Shown here: piece after piece, positions 1 to 8,776 of the stretch
Layout: the number at the start of each line of letters is the position of its first letter
How positions within the stretch are numbered: the stretch's first letter is position 1
Source: Halomonas sp. ML-15
Lineage (GTDB): Bacteria > Pseudomonadota > Gammaproteobacteria > Pseudomonadales > Halomonadaceae
Direction of reading: 5' to 3'
NCBI RefSeq assembly: GCF_014779595.1
Contig: NZ_JACXZT010000019.1
Location: 961,808 to 1,025,807, forward strand
DNA: 64,000 bases
Made by a program: the position numbers and the translations under genes
The notes under the pieces: model-generated
Told to the model about the DNA's origin: nothing
The model's input: only the letters and a program-made list of their open reading frames with translations
Databases searched by the model: none

Positions 1-1
1 C

Positions 2-64
2 CTGACGCCGGCGACCAAATACCGCGACGTCGCGCGGGTCAGCCCACCGAGGGACAATCACTGA
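2..64 (+). CDS. 3' end of an unidentified upstream gene (partial)
   Basis: An open frame from the window edge ends in TGA at 62-64, one base before the next gene's ATG at 66. It encodes about 20 residues ending in RVSPPRDNH. Close packing against the permease gene fits co-transcription. Too little is visible to assign a family, and the open frame could be chance. Confidence 0.4.
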   Translation: MTPATKYRDVARVSPPRDNH

Positions 65-65
65 T

Positions 66-1010
66 ATGTCGGCATTTTCCTCACTTTCGCATCGTCAGCA
101 AGGCCTGCTGTTGACCGCCGGCGGGGCGCTGATCATGGCCCCGGATGCGCTGCTGATCAAGGTCGCCAACCTGCCCGACGCCGAGATTCTGATGTGGCGG
201 GGTTTTCTGTCGGCGCTGGGCTTCTTTCTGATCGCCCTGATGCGCCACGGCAACGGCATCTGGGCCGTCTACCGCCGCTGCGGCTGGACCGGCATTGCCG
301 TGGCGCTGCTGTTCAGCCTCACCACCTGCGGTTTCGTGCTCGGTAACCAGTACACCAAGGCCGGCAACGTGCTGATGATACTGGCCGGTGCGCCGCTGAT
401 TGCTGCAGCACTATCGTGGGTGATTCTCAAGGAGCGCCTACCGCGCCGCACCTGGATCGCGATCTGGCTGTGCCTGGCCGGGATCGCCATGATCGCCCTG
501 GATGACGCCGGTGCCGGCAGTTGGGTGGGGAACGCTTTTGCCCTGATGGCGGCGACCACGCTGGCGATCAACTTCACCCTGTGTCGCACCCGGCCCGGCA
601 TCGACATGAGCCCGATGCTGGTGTTCAACGGCCTGATTGTCGGTAGCGTGGCCGGGCTGTTCTGGCTGGCCGGCGCCGAGACCACGCTGCCGCCGGTGAA
701 TCAGCTCGCCGTGGTGGTCCTGCTGTGCCTGATCATCGTGCCCTGCGGGGTGACCCTTCTGCAGCGCGGCCCGCTCTATCTGCCCGCCGCCGAGGTGGGG
801 CTGCTACTGCTGCTGGAAGTGGTGGTGGGCACGCTGCTGGCGTGGTGGATCATCTCGGAACAGCCGGCGCCCATGGCGTTGGTGGGCGGGACCCTGGTGC
901 TGGGCACGCTAACCGTCAAGGGGCTTTACGAGCGTCGGCTGGAAATGCGGCTACGCGGCGGTGCCGGGGCGGCGCTGCAGCATCCAGCCGAGCGAGCCAA
1001 TACGTTATGA
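66..1010 (+). CDS. EamA/DMT-family inner-membrane permease
   Basis: The 314-residue protein is almost entirely hydrophobic, with about ten membrane segments in two EamA-like halves, the usual size and plan of drug/metabolite transporters (RhaT/YdcZ superfamily). These proteins move small metabolites, amino acids or nucleosides across the inner membrane; the substrate cannot be read from sequence. The ATG at 66 follows a GAGGGA ribosome-binding site at about 49-54. The stop precedes the GntR regulator start by 31 bases, so the regulator may belong to the same transcript and control this permease and the gene before it. Family assignment is firm, substrate unknown. Confidence 0.85.
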   Translation: MSAFSSLSHRQQGLLLTAGGALIMAPDALLIKVANLPDAEILMWRGFLSALGFFLIALMRHGNGIWAVYRRCGWTGIAVALLFSLTTCGFVLGNQYTKAGNVLMILAGAPLIAAALSWVILKERLPRRTWIAIWLCLAGIAMIALDDAGAGSWVGNAFALMAATTLAINFTLCRTRPGIDMSPMLVFNGLIVGSVAGLFWLAGAETTLPPVNQLAVVVLLCLIIVPCGVTLLQRGPLYLPAAEVGLLLLLEVVVGTLLAWWIISEQPAPMALVGGTLVLGTLTVKGLYERRLEMRLRGGAGAALQHPAERANTL

Positions 1011-1041
1011 TGACCAACAACCATCACAGGATCTCTCCGTT

Positions 1042-1800
1042 TTGACGTCACCATTACCGAAGCCGGCGACGCGACCGAGTATCGCCGAACACCTCGCCGA
1101 GGCGATCTTCGCCGGCCGCTACCAGCCCGGCGACTTCGTGCCTCGCGAACTGGACCTCTGCGAGCGCTTTGCCATTAACCGCTCGGCGGTTCGCAGCGAT
1201 CTGCGTCAGTTGGTAGACGCCGGCATCATCGAGCGCATCTCCGGCCACGGTTCCAAGGTGCGGGAATACAGCGAGTGGCATATTCTCGACCCCCAGGTGA
1301 CCGAGTGGATGACCCACTATGCGGCGCCCAACCCGGAGATTCAGCGTGAGATCCTGGCTTTTCGCCTCGACGTCGAGCCCTATGTGGCGATGACCGCTGC
1401 CCGACGCGCCAAGGCGCGCGATCTGGTCGCCATCGAGGAGGCCTTCGAGGGGCTGGGCCAGAACCTGCGCAACGCCAGCTGTGCCGAGGAGCGTCGCCTG
1501 CATAGCGAGTGCGATGTGGCCTTCCACGTGGCGATCTTCAAGGCCACCCACAACATCGTCTGGGCGCAGCTGTCGCATATCCTGCGCCCCTCGATCCATC
1601 TGCTGGTGTCGATGTCCAATGAGAGCGCCAGCGACCCCGACGATAGCCTCGAGCGCCACCGTGTGCTGATGGAGAGCATCCGCATGCGGCGTCCACGCGA
1701 GGCATTTCTAGCTGCTCAGGCGGTGCTCGCCGGCACCGCCGATGCGCTGGGCATCGAGCCCGGTGCCAGCTCGCTGGGGCGCTGTGTCGAGTTACCGTGA
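1042..1800 (+). CDS. GntR-family (FadR/FCD subfamily) transcriptional regulator
   Basis: I place the start at the TTG at 1042, 11 bases after an AGGA at 1027-1030, giving 252 residues. An ATG/GTG start further upstream would overlap the permease gene and add non-conserved sequence. Residues 10-75 form the GntR winged helix (IAEHLAEAIFAGRYQPGDFV, then a FAINRSAVRSDLRQL recognition region). The rest is an all-helical FCD ligand-binding domain with Asp/His metal-ligand-type positions. Regulators of this subfamily commonly sense sugar acids or organic acids and repress neighbouring catabolic genes. Likely targets are the adjacent permease and possibly the convergent glycoside cluster; both are inferences. 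Confidence 0.85.
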   Translation: MTSPLPKPATRPSIAEHLAEAIFAGRYQPGDFVPRELDLCERFAINRSAVRSDLRQLVDAGIIERISGHGSKVREYSEWHILDPQVTEWMTHYAAPNPEIQREILAFRLDVEPYVAMTAARRAKARDLVAIEEAFEGLGQNLRNASCAEERRLHSECDVAFHVAIFKATHNIVWAQLSHILRPSIHLLVSMSNESASDPDDSLERHRVLMESIRMRRPREAFLAAQAVLAGTADALGIEPGASSLGRCVELP

Positions 1801-1833
1801 CGTTCCGCCGTCTGTCATTAACTACTATTGGGT

Positions 1834-2607
1834 TTATAGCTCCCTGACCCAGATATTACGGAAACTCACCGCGGCGTCATGGTCCTGCAGATAGATTGGT
1901 GCACAACCATGCGCCTCGTCGTAATCGGGTTCGCCAATCCACTCGGTGGTGCCCTGAATCTCGACGTGGTGCTGAACCAGCACGCCGTTGTGCAGTACCG
2001 TGACATAGGCGGGCGAGGTCAGTTCCCCCGACGCGTCGAAACGCGGCGCCGTGTAGAGGATATCGTAACTCTGCCACTCGCCCGGTGGGCGTGACGCATT
2101 GACCAAGGGAATATGCTGCTTGTAGACCGATGCGGCCTGGCCGTTGGGATAGGTCGCGTTGTCGTAGGAGTCGAGTACCTGAATCTCGTAACGCTCCTGC
2201 AGGAAGACACCGCTATTGCCGCGATCCTGGCCCTGCATGCCATCGATCTCGGCCGGTGCACGCCACTCCAGGTAGAGCTGCACGTCGCAGAAATCCTGTC
2301 GGGTGCGAATGCCACCGCTACCGCGCTCCACCGTCATGGCATCGCCCTCGAGACGCCACATCGCCGGCCCACCCTCGTCGGCCTCCCAGGCCTCCAGGCC
2401 ACTGCCATCGAAGAGAACGATGGCATCTGACGGGGCTTGCCCCTCAGGGGCCGACACCACGGGGGGGACCGGCTCCCATACCTCCGTTTTGGCGGCTTGT
2501 TGGCGAGGATCGAGCCCCTCCGTCGCCGTGGACTCGTCGGCTACGGCGGACAGTGCCACCAGACTGCTGCAGGTCATCCAGATCATGCGTGTGGGGGTAT
2601 TCATCAT
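1834..2607 (-). CDS. Secreted DUF1080 protein (3-keto-glycoside hydrolase/lyase type)
   Basis: This is a 257-residue exported protein: an N-terminal hydrophobic signal sequence ending near SAVADE, then a single concanavalin-like DUF1080 (PF06439) domain with the family signature around DRGNSGVFLQERYEIQVLDSYDN. Characterised DUF1080 proteins cleave 3-keto-glycosides made by glycoside 3-dehydrogenases. Here the gene lies 15 bases downstream of a porin and in the same strand group as a GMC dehydrogenase, which supports that role. Two ATGs are adjacent; the second (2604) has the better 7-base spacing from AAGGAG. Function is inferred from family and neighbours; the substrate is unknown. Confidence 0.82.
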   Translation of the reverse strand: MMNTPTRMIWMTCSSLVALSAVADESTATEGLDPRQQAAKTEVWEPVPPVVSAPEGQAPSDAIVLFDGSGLEAWEADEGGPAMWRLEGDAMTVERGSGGIRTRQDFCDVQLYLEWRAPAEIDGMQGQDRGNSGVFLQERYEIQVLDSYDNATYPNGQAASVYKQHIPLVNASRPPGEWQSYDILYTAPRFDASGELTSPAYVTVLHNGVLVQHHVEIQGTTEWIGEPDYDEAHGCAPIYLQDHDAAVSFRNIWVREL

Positions 2608-2622
2608 TAGACTCCTTGCTGT

Positions 2623-3783
2623 TTAGAACAGGTACTTGAAACGCACCCGGGCGCCGTAGCGGTCGGCGTCGTCCAGGTTGTCGATCTGCTGGTGGTCAAT
2701 ACGGCTGTAGTAAGCCCCGAGATAGAGACTGAGGTCGTCGATACTGAGCACATCGGCGAAATGGTAGGAGGTATAGAGCGTGTCGATGTCGTAGCGCCCC
2801 GGGACACTGAACACGACATCGTCACCCTCCACGGGATTGACGTCGTCGATGTCGTTGCGGGCATGGATATAGCCCACACCAAACTGGCGCCATAGCGCAT
2901 TTACCCCCAGTGTCTGATTGGTCTCCTCAAAGGCATCCAGGTGGGCAAGGTTGACATTCCACTGCCAGTCGCCGGCCCGGTAGGAGACCCGCATCCCGTA
3001 GCCGGTACGATCGCCGATGTCGGCCCCGCGCTCATCGACGATGGCATCGTCGACCAGATTGGTCTCGAGCCCCGCCGCCAGAGTCCAGGGCCCGGGTGTC
3101 CAGGCGATGACGGGACGCACGATAAAGGAGTCCTTGCTGTGCTCGTCGGGATCGATCCGGTAACCGTGGTAGGTATCGGTATCGAAGAGATCGGTGCGAT
3201 CGCCGAATAGCGTGGAGATCTCGGCGTAAAGGTTGCCGCTGCGCTGGCTGACCATTACCTGGCCGGAGTCGCCGCCACGGCCACGCCCCTCCTTGGCTTG
3301 ATAGACGTACCCTTGACCATCGCGATACAGGCCGTCCGAGGTATCGCCGCTGAAGCCAACGAAGACATCCTGCCCCAGAGGGAACAGGTCGTATGCCTCG
3401 AAACGGCCGACCTTGAACTCCAGTCCATGGCGATTGCCGATGGCGAGCCAGGCATCATCGACGGCGAAGTCGCCATCGGTTTGAATCAGCGGCTGCACCT
3501 TGAAACGAGCATAGTGGTGGGCTGGACTGCGGCGCTCGCCACCGATATCGAGCAGGATGCGTCCGGTCTGATTGAACTCATCGCCATGATCGACATCGTC
3601 TTCGAAAAAGATCGGACCTTCGCCGGCATGGGTGTTCTGAGCATTGATATCCAGCTCGACATCGCCACCAAAGGTGAGTTCTCCCGACTCCCCTTCGTAG
3701 ACCAGTTGCGCCAGGCTGGGGGTAGTGCCGACTGCCGCCAAGCCGGCAACCAGCAGGAGGCGAGGGTGAAAGTTGTGAGTCAT
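2623..3783 (-). CDS. Outer-membrane porin, probably carbohydrate-selective
   Basis: The 386-residue protein starts at the ATG at 3783, eight bases after a GGAG; an open frame extends upstream but adds residues before the signal peptide. Residues 1-25 (MTHNFHPRLLLVAGLAAVGT...) are a typical signal peptide. The rest alternates short beta strands with acidic loops and ends in Phe (FKYLF), the hallmark of beta-barrel insertion. Overall it resembles RafY-like glycoporins, but I cannot confirm the subfamily. Position between the GMC/small-subunit pair and the DUF1080 gene suggests it admits the glycoside substrate to the periplasm. Confidence 0.72.
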   Translation of the reverse strand: MTHNFHPRLLLVAGLAAVGTTPSLAQLVYEGESGELTFGGDVELDINAQNTHAGEGPIFFEDDVDHGDEFNQTGRILLDIGGERRSPAHHYARFKVQPLIQTDGDFAVDDAWLAIGNRHGLEFKVGRFEAYDLFPLGQDVFVGFSGDTSDGLYRDGQGYVYQAKEGRGRGGDSGQVMVSQRSGNLYAEISTLFGDRTDLFDTDTYHGYRIDPDEHSKDSFIVRPVIAWTPGPWTLAAGLETNLVDDAIVDERGADIGDRTGYGMRVSYRAGDWQWNVNLAHLDAFEETNQTLGVNALWRQFGVGYIHARNDIDDVNPVEGDDVVFSVPGRYDIDTLYTSYHFADVLSIDDLSLYLGAYYSRIDHQQIDNLDDADRYGARVRFKYLF

Positions 3784-3982
3784 GTCCATTGCTCCGATTG
3801 TTGTCATTGAAGAGCCTGGGAAGGGGCCCTCACGAGCAGCGCAGCGCCATCGGACAGCAAGACACCTCCTGACGGGCCGTTGGCCCGCCACAGATGAATG
3901 GCATATCGAGAGAAAGCAGCTGCTCACTGGGGTGTTGTGATACGCGTCTCAACGGCGTCGAGCGCAGTGCCCCAGCCGTCTG
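3784..3982 (-). promoter_or_regulatory. Intercistronic leader upstream of the porin gene
   Basis: This 199-base gap separates the small-subunit stop from the porin start. On the minus strand it holds a 6-bp GC hairpin (3873-3887) with no T-run, and a perfect AGGAGG at 3865-3870. The AGGAGG is followed 15 bases later by an ATG opening only a six-codon frame. The porin has its own GGAG further down. It may be a translated leader or a processing site, or it may mean the porin-DUF1080 pair has its own promoter. No clear -10/-35 is visible. Confidence 0.3.
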
Positions 3983-4537
3983 TCAGGTGGTGCCCCAGGC
4001 GGGCTCCCCCTCCTCGTAGGGTGCACAGCCATCGTAACGACCAGGCACTGCTTCATTGCGCAAGACTTGCGTGGCGCCCACCTCTGAGGTGAAGAAACCG
4101 AATAGCGTCAGTTGTTTCATCATGGTGAAGTAATGGGGCGTGTCGGAATTTTCCACTTGAGCAAGGGCTTCCCGGTCCAGCTCACCAATCAGCTCACGCC
4201 GTTGCGGCTCGTCCAGTGCCAGGAACGCCTGGCCATATTCAGCGCGACTGCGCGCCTCGAGCTGTGCCAGCCCATGGTGGAAGAGGGTGCGCTCCTGAGC
4301 GCTGTAGCAGGCAGTGACGAACTGCGTCATGAAAGCGCCTACCTCGGCATCCTTGGCACCCGGGGTATCGGTGCGCGGTAGAATCGTCTCGGCCAACTCA
4401 TCCAGCCGCTGGACATCCTGGGCAGTGAAGTCGTGCTCACTCTCGTCGAGGGCACTAAACGCCAACAAGGAGTGGCCACCGATCAATGCCGTGCCAGTCG
4501 CCACGCTGATCATCTTGAGTAGTTCACGACGATGCAT
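3983..4537 (-). CDS. Gluconate 2-dehydrogenase subunit 3-family protein (small subunit of GMC dehydrogenase)
   Basis: 184 residues; the ATG at 4537 overlaps the GMC stop by one base (TGATG), implying translational coupling. The N-terminus HRRELLKMISVATGTALIGG is a twin-arginine signal. The remainder matches the gluconate 2-dehydrogenase subunit 3 family (PF13618): small helical chaperone-like subunits that carry the signal-less GMC flavoprotein through the Tat system and stay bound to it. Known partners are FAD-dependent glucose, gluconate, fructose and glucoside 3-dehydrogenases. Here it almost certainly serves the adjacent oxidoreductase. No cytochrome c subunit is encoded nearby. Confidence 0.85.
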   Translation of the reverse strand: MHRRELLKMISVATGTALIGGHSLLAFSALDESEHDFTAQDVQRLDELAETILPRTDTPGAKDAEVGAFMTQFVTACYSAQERTLFHHGLAQLEARSRAEYGQAFLALDEPQRRELIGELDREALAQVENSDTPHYFTMMKQLTLFGFFTSEVGATQVLRNEAVPGRYDGCAPYEEGEPAWGTT

Positions 4538-6222
4538 CACAGATTCCCCCGCTTGAGTTCTTCTACCGCGTGATCGACCGCGCGGGCAGTCAGTGCCATA
4601 TAGGTCAGCGATGGATTGACGCAGGAGGATGACGTCATGCAAGCGCCGTCGGTGACGAAGACATTGGGGGCATCCCATACCTGGTTGTAAGCATTGAGCA
4701 CTGAGGTGTTTGGGTCCCGCCCCATGCGCGCCGTGCCCATCTCGTGAATTCCCATGCCCGGCGCGTAGTCGCCTTCTTCTCCCTTGACGTTCTGCACACC
4801 GCCGGCTTCCAAGAGATCCACGGCATCCTGGATCATGTCCTGGCGCATATCCCGCTCGTTCTGCTTGAGCTCCACATCGATGCTCAACACCGGCAGCCCC
4901 CACTTGTCACGCACGCTGTGATCGAGTGAGATGAGGTTATCGTGGTAGGGCAACATCTCGCCGAAGCCAGTCATGCCAATGGTCCAGCTCCCTGGTTGGC
5001 TGAGCGCCTGCTTCAACTCTGCACCGATGTTGAGTTCTGCAATCTCTCGATCCCAGCCTTGGCGACTCGCCGCGCCCTGGTAACCGAACCCCCGCACATA
5101 GGCCCGGTGTTGGTCGTCGACGTTACGAAAGCGAGGGATATAGAAACCGGCCGGACGCCGTCCGAAATAGTACTTGTCGAGATAGCCCTCGACGTCACCA
5201 CTGGCACCGCAGCGGAAATGGTGGTCCATGACGTTGTGGCCCAACTCACCGCTACTGCTACCCAGGCCGCCCTCCCAGATATCGGTGGCGGAATTCATCA
5301 GTATCCAGGTCGAGTTGAATGTCGACGCATTCAGGAACACGAGATCGGCGGTGTACTCGTAGGTCTGATGATTCTCGGCATCGATGACCTCGACGCCGCG
5401 AGCGCGTTTGCGATCCTTGTCGTAGAGCACCTGGGTGACGATCGAGAAGGGCCGCAGCGTCAAGTTTCCAGTATCCATGGCGGCTGGTAGCGTCGCCGAC
5501 TGAGTGCTGAAATAGGCGCCATAAGGGCAGCCCAGCCAGCACTTGTTGCGATACTGGCAGTCGACCCGGTTCTGTTCCGGCTTGGCTTGAGTGATATTGG
5601 CCACTCGGCTATGAATCAAGTGGCGCTGCCCGTCAAAGGCCTCTTCGATACGCTTGGCGACGTCCTTCTCCACGCAGTTGAGTGCTATCGGAGGAAGGAA
5701 CTCGCCATCGGGCAGCACATCCAGTCCCTCACGGGTACCGGCAATACCCGCGAAACGTTCTACGTAGTCATACCAGGGCGCCAGGTCCTCGTAGCGAATC
5801 GGCCAGTCTATGGCGATCCCCTCACGCTGGTTGGCCTCCAAGTCCATGGGACTGAGTCGGTAGCTTTGGCGCCCCCACATCAGTGAACGCCCGCCCACAT
5901 GGTAGCCGCGAAACCAGTCGAACCGCTTCTCCTCGACATAGGGGTTGGCCTGTTCGTCGGCCCACAGTCCCATGGTCGATTCATTCAATGGATAGTCGCG
6001 GCTCAAGACCGGAAATTTCTCTTTCATCTCCTGGGTGGGTCGATCACGGTGGGGATAGTCCCAGACTTCTTTAGAAGCGTTCGTGTAATCCTTGACATGC
6101 TCGATATTACGGCCTCGTTCGAGAAGGAGTACCTTGAGGCCTTTTTCGGTCAGCTCCTTGGCGGCCCAGCCGCCGCTTATGCCAGAGCCTACCACGATGG
6201 CATCATAGTGATTGTTAGCCAT
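4537..6222 (-). CDS. GMC-family FAD oxidoreductase, probable periplasmic glycoside 3-dehydrogenase
   Basis: 561 residues, starting at 6222 after an AAAGGTG ribosome-binding site. The FAD Rossmann motif GSGISGG is at residues 12-18. Three cysteines at 222, 228 and 232 match the spacing expected for a 3Fe-4S cluster as in FAD-glucose dehydrogenases. The C-terminal HEMGTARMG (His493) and SCVNPS (Asn536) supply the usual GMC catalytic pair. No signal peptide is present, consistent with export together with the Tat-bearing small subunit downstream. With a DUF1080 hydrolase and porin in the same cluster, oxidation of a glycoside C3 hydroxyl is the likeliest reaction; sugar-acid or polyol oxidation cannot be excluded. 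The natural electron acceptor, probably a cytochrome c, is not encoded here. Confidence 0.85.
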   Translation of the reverse strand: MANNHYDAIVVGSGISGGWAAKELTEKGLKVLLLERGRNIEHVKDYTNASKEVWDYPHRDRPTQEMKEKFPVLSRDYPLNESTMGLWADEQANPYVEEKRFDWFRGYHVGGRSLMWGRQSYRLSPMDLEANQREGIAIDWPIRYEDLAPWYDYVERFAGIAGTREGLDVLPDGEFLPPIALNCVEKDVAKRIEEAFDGQRHLIHSRVANITQAKPEQNRVDCQYRNKCWLGCPYGAYFSTQSATLPAAMDTGNLTLRPFSIVTQVLYDKDRKRARGVEVIDAENHQTYEYTADLVFLNASTFNSTWILMNSATDIWEGGLGSSSGELGHNVMDHHFRCGASGDVEGYLDKYYFGRRPAGFYIPRFRNVDDQHRAYVRGFGYQGAASRQGWDREIAELNIGAELKQALSQPGSWTIGMTGFGEMLPYHDNLISLDHSVRDKWGLPVLSIDVELKQNERDMRQDMIQDAVDLLEAGGVQNVKGEEGDYAPGMGIHEMGTARMGRDPNTSVLNAYNQVWDAPNVFVTDGACMTSSSCVNPSLTYMALTARAVDHAVEELKRGNL

Positions 6223-6270
6223 GGAAGAACACCTTTATTGTGAGTATGGCGTGGCGACTTATACGTCGCA
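6223..6270 (-). promoter_or_regulatory. Probable promoter/leader of the GMC cluster
   Basis: Reading the minus strand, TATAAG (6263-6258) could be a -10 box and AAAGGTG lies just ahead of the ATG at 6222. No good -35 is visible. The hairpin/T-tract and the group II intron begin immediately beyond, so this short segment is all that separates the cluster from the intron. Confidence 0.3.
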
Positions 6271-6308
6271 GAGGTGAATCGCTTCGCGTAGCGACTCGAT
6301 TTTTTTTT
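6271..6308 (+). terminator. Hairpin and T-tract at the intron insertion site
   Basis: TCGCT (6279-6283) pairs with AGCGA (6290-6294) around a six-base loop, possibly extended by GAG/CTC outside it, followed by nine consecutive Ts at 6300-6308. No plus-strand gene ends here. Such terminator-like structures are the preferred target of class C group II introns, and the intron starts four bases after the T-run. Confidence 0.55.
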
Positions 6309-6312
6309 CTTG

Positions 6313-8236
6313 GTGCGCCAGGCATGGCGCGCAGCGCCTGACTGGCGCTGTTCCTGAGGGTGGTGCCTCGGGATGACTTGGGGGTGAAAGTCCCCTGCAC
6401 GCCCGGCAAGGGGAAGTGCTAGCCGACGGCAAGGGTGTCTCCCGCGAGGGGGAATCTGAAGGAAGCCCGAGGCAAAACGCTGGCCTAACGAACAGGAAGC
6501 GGATACGAGGCGTCATGGCGGGGTGAGATGGCCCAACTCATCAAAGCCCGATACTTGCACGGAACGCCATGACGTATATCCGACAGGCATAAGCGGGAAG
6601 GTCGCGCGTCTTACCCTGGGAGGTCTGGTGGTCTGCCACGGTGCTACCGGCGTCGAGAGGCGACGGGATGGGCCACCAGACGTCAGCCGAGGCCATAGTA
6701 AGTGCCGGTTCACCGCGGCACCAAGGGCCGAACATGAAGAACCGCGAGTAGGCGATGACGTCTCGAGGATCGATCATGAAGACAGCCACTGGCGCTGATA
6801 CCGCCACCCACCCAGAGGGGCAGGGGCAGCACCCCAAGTCCCGGCCGGTGGGCGTCGAGACGGTCCCGGCGTCGTCATCGTGGACGAAAGTGGAGCCCGC
6901 CCCGCTCATGGAAGCCGTGGTAGAAAAGGCCAACATGGCGCGGGCTTACCGGAAGGTGGTTGCCAACAAAGGCGCACCGGGTGTCGATGGCATGACGGTG
7001 CATCAACTGGCTGACCACCTGAAACGGCACTGGCCGACGCTGCGTGAGCGGCTGCTGGCCGGTGAGTACCATCCCAGCCCAGTCCGGGCCGTCGAGATTC
7101 CCAAGCCCAAGGGCGGGACGCGGCAGCTCGGCATTCCCACGGTCACCGACCGGCTGATCCAGCAGGCGCTGCTTCAGGTGCTGACGCCGATCTTCGATCC
7201 GACATTCTCGGCATCGAGCTACGGCTATCGACCCAAGCGCAGCGCCCAGCAGGCCGTCTCGATCATGAAAGCCCACGTTACTGCCGGCCACCGCTGGGTG
7301 GTCGACCTCGACATGGAAGCCTTCTTTGATCGAGTGAACCACGATCTGCTGATGGCGCGGGTCGCACGCCGTGTCCGCGACAAGCGGGTACGGCGCCTGA
7401 TCCGTCGCTATCTGGAGGCCGGCCTGTTCCAGGATGGCCTGACCGCGCCACGTCAACAGGGAACGCCTCAGGGTGGGCCGCTGAGCCCGCTGCTGGCCAA
7501 TATCCTGCTAGACGACGTGGACAAGGAACTGGAGCGCCGCGGTCATCGCTTCTGCCGTTATGCCGACGACATGCAGGTGTATGTCAGGAGTCGGCGAGCG
7601 GGCGAGCGCGTCATGGCCAGCCTGAGTGATTTTCTCGAGAGCTCGCTCAGGTTGACTGTGAATCGCGACAAGAGTGCGGTGGACCGGCCCTGGAACCGTG
7701 GGTATCTGGGCTACACGCTGACCCGGCACAAGCTGCCAAAGCTGACCATCGCCAAGGCCAGCCTACAGGGCCTGATGCAGCGTGTCCGCGAGATCCTCAA
7801 GCGTGGCAGAGGGCGCAGCACCCGGCGAGTCATCAAGGAGCTGAGCCCCGTCCTGCGGGGTTGGGGCAGCTACTTCAGCCTTGTCGACGTGAAGCGCCCG
7901 CTGGAAGCGCTGGATCAATGGATACGCCGGCGACTGCGTTGCGTCATCTGGCGACAGTGGAAGCGTCCACGGACCCGGCGGCGCAAGCTCGTAGCGCTGG
8001 GATTGGGCGAGGTACGTGCCTGGAAGTCAGCGGTAAACGGGCGCGGTCCTTGGTGGAATGCAGGTGCTCTGCATATGCGCCACGCCTTGCCGAACCGCTG
8101 GTTCGGTCAGCAGGGGCTGGTATCAGTGCTGGATACGGTAAGAGGGCTTAGCCGTTCTTCGTGAACCGCCGTGGTACGGAACCGTATGCCCGGTGGTGTG
8201 AGAGGACGGGGGAGGCGACTCCCCCTCCTACTCGAT
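6313..8236 (+). mobile_element. Group II intron, complete, probably bacterial class C
   Basis: The 5' end GTGCG at 6313 matches the conserved GUGYG intron start. A reverse transcriptase/maturase gene occupies the 3' half. Domain V is visible at 8165-8197, with ACCGCC pairing to GGTGGT and a CGC catalytic-triad-like sequence. Domain VI follows, with a GGGGGAG/CTCCCCC stem (8208-8225) and a candidate branch-point A at 8230, seventh from the end. The intron ends ...CGAT at 8236. Total 1,924 bases. The 5' 460 bases should fold into domains I-IV. Location downstream of a hairpin/T-tract and absence of an endonuclease domain favour class C. Orientation is opposite to both flanking genes, so it interrupts no reading frame. 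Confidence 0.85.
6776..8164 (+). CDS. ltrA: Group II intron reverse transcriptase/maturase
   Basis: 462 residues from the ATG at 6776, preceded by GAGG with 7-base spacing; an in-frame ATG at 6755 has a weaker site. The reverse-transcriptase fingers/palm run from about residue 45 to 290 and include GAPGVDGM, IPKPKGG, SSYGYRPKRSAQQA, QGTPQGGPLSPLLANI and the catalytic YADDM. The thumb/maturase (domain X, GIIM) follows with GRGRSTRRVIKELSPVLRGW. No HNH endonuclease follows, so mobility would use nicked or replicating target DNA. The protein splices its own intron RNA and reverse-transcribes it at the target. No frameshift is seen, so it may be active. Confidence 0.93.
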   Translation: MKTATGADTATHPEGQGQHPKSRPVGVETVPASSSWTKVEPAPLMEAVVEKANMARAYRKVVANKGAPGVDGMTVHQLADHLKRHWPTLRERLLAGEYHPSPVRAVEIPKPKGGTRQLGIPTVTDRLIQQALLQVLTPIFDPTFSASSYGYRPKRSAQQAVSIMKAHVTAGHRWVVDLDMEAFFDRVNHDLLMARVARRVRDKRVRRLIRRYLEAGLFQDGLTAPRQQGTPQGGPLSPLLANILLDDVDKELERRGHRFCRYADDMQVYVRSRRAGERVMASLSDFLESSLRLTVNRDKSAVDRPWNRGYLGYTLTRHKLPKLTIAKASLQGLMQRVREILKRGRGRSTRRVIKELSPVLRGWGSYFSLVDVKRPLEALDQWIRRRLRCVIWRQWKRPRTRRRKLVALGLGEVRAWKSAVNGRGPWWNAGALHMRHALPNRWFGQQGLVSVLDTVRGLSRSS

Positions 8237-8240
8237 TGGC

Positions 8241-8711
8241 TTAGTTAGGCTCGCTGCTAGGTTCGGCGTGGCCCGCCAGGCGCTCCAGGGCGCGCTTCAG
8301 ACGCGGATCGTCGGTATCGGCAGCACAGCTCGACAGTTCGTCGGCAGCGTTGGCCGAGAGGGCGCGGGTTTGGCGCGGCGGGACCTTGAGTGGTCGCACC
8401 GGACGCACCTTGAGGGTGAAGCCGAGCACGGCCTCGTACTCGCGATGCTGGTGGAGTAGCGCCAGCAGGCGCGGCTGTTCATAGCGCAGCCAGGTCAGCC
8501 ACACCGCGCGATCGGTAATCAGCGTCAGTTTGCCGTCGCGATAGCCGCCGACAAATACATGTTCGCGTACCTCTTCGGGGAGCTGCTCGCGCAGCAGCTG
8601 CTGCGCGCGACCGATCAACTGCGCCATGCGCATCAGCCCGCCGAGTTCCCCCTGACCGCCGAGTAGTCGGGCCACGGGCTGGGCGCGGAAACGCTTAACC
8701 TTTATACTCAT
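8241..8711 (-). CDS. DUF721 (DciA-like) protein
   Basis: 156 residues from the ATG at 8711 (MSIKVKRFRAQPVARLLGG), where family similarity begins; a longer frame upstream to 8747 looks non-conserved. The N-terminal 100 residues fit DUF721, with the VFVGGYRDGKLTLITDRAVWLTWLRY core. DUF721 proteins include DciA, the loader of replicative helicase DnaB in bacteria lacking DnaC, and in gammaproteobacteria they often sit beside secA, as here. The C-terminal third is low-complexity and charged. The stop lies four bases from the intron 3' end, so the intron has landed in its trailer but not in the gene. Confidence 0.75.
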   Translation of the reverse strand: MSIKVKRFRAQPVARLLGGQGELGGLMRMAQLIGRAQQLLREQLPEEVREHVFVGGYRDGKLTLITDRAVWLTWLRYEQPRLLALLHQHREYEAVLGFTLKVRPVRPLKVPPRQTRALSANAADELSSCAADTDDPRLKRALERLAGHAEPSSEPN

Positions 8712-8776
8712 GGGCTTGCACTTAGGACGCCAAACGATAGCAGGCAATCTAGCATGCCAGAGAGTACATCGACAGC

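Noticed and set aside
3784-3927. Upstream extension of the porin frame by 48 residues
   Set aside because: It would place residues before a clear signal peptide, and the ATG at 3783 has a good GGAG.
4538-4903. Upstream extension of the small-subunit frame
   Set aside because: It lies wholly within the GMC gene in another frame; the ATG at 4537 opens a Tat signal.
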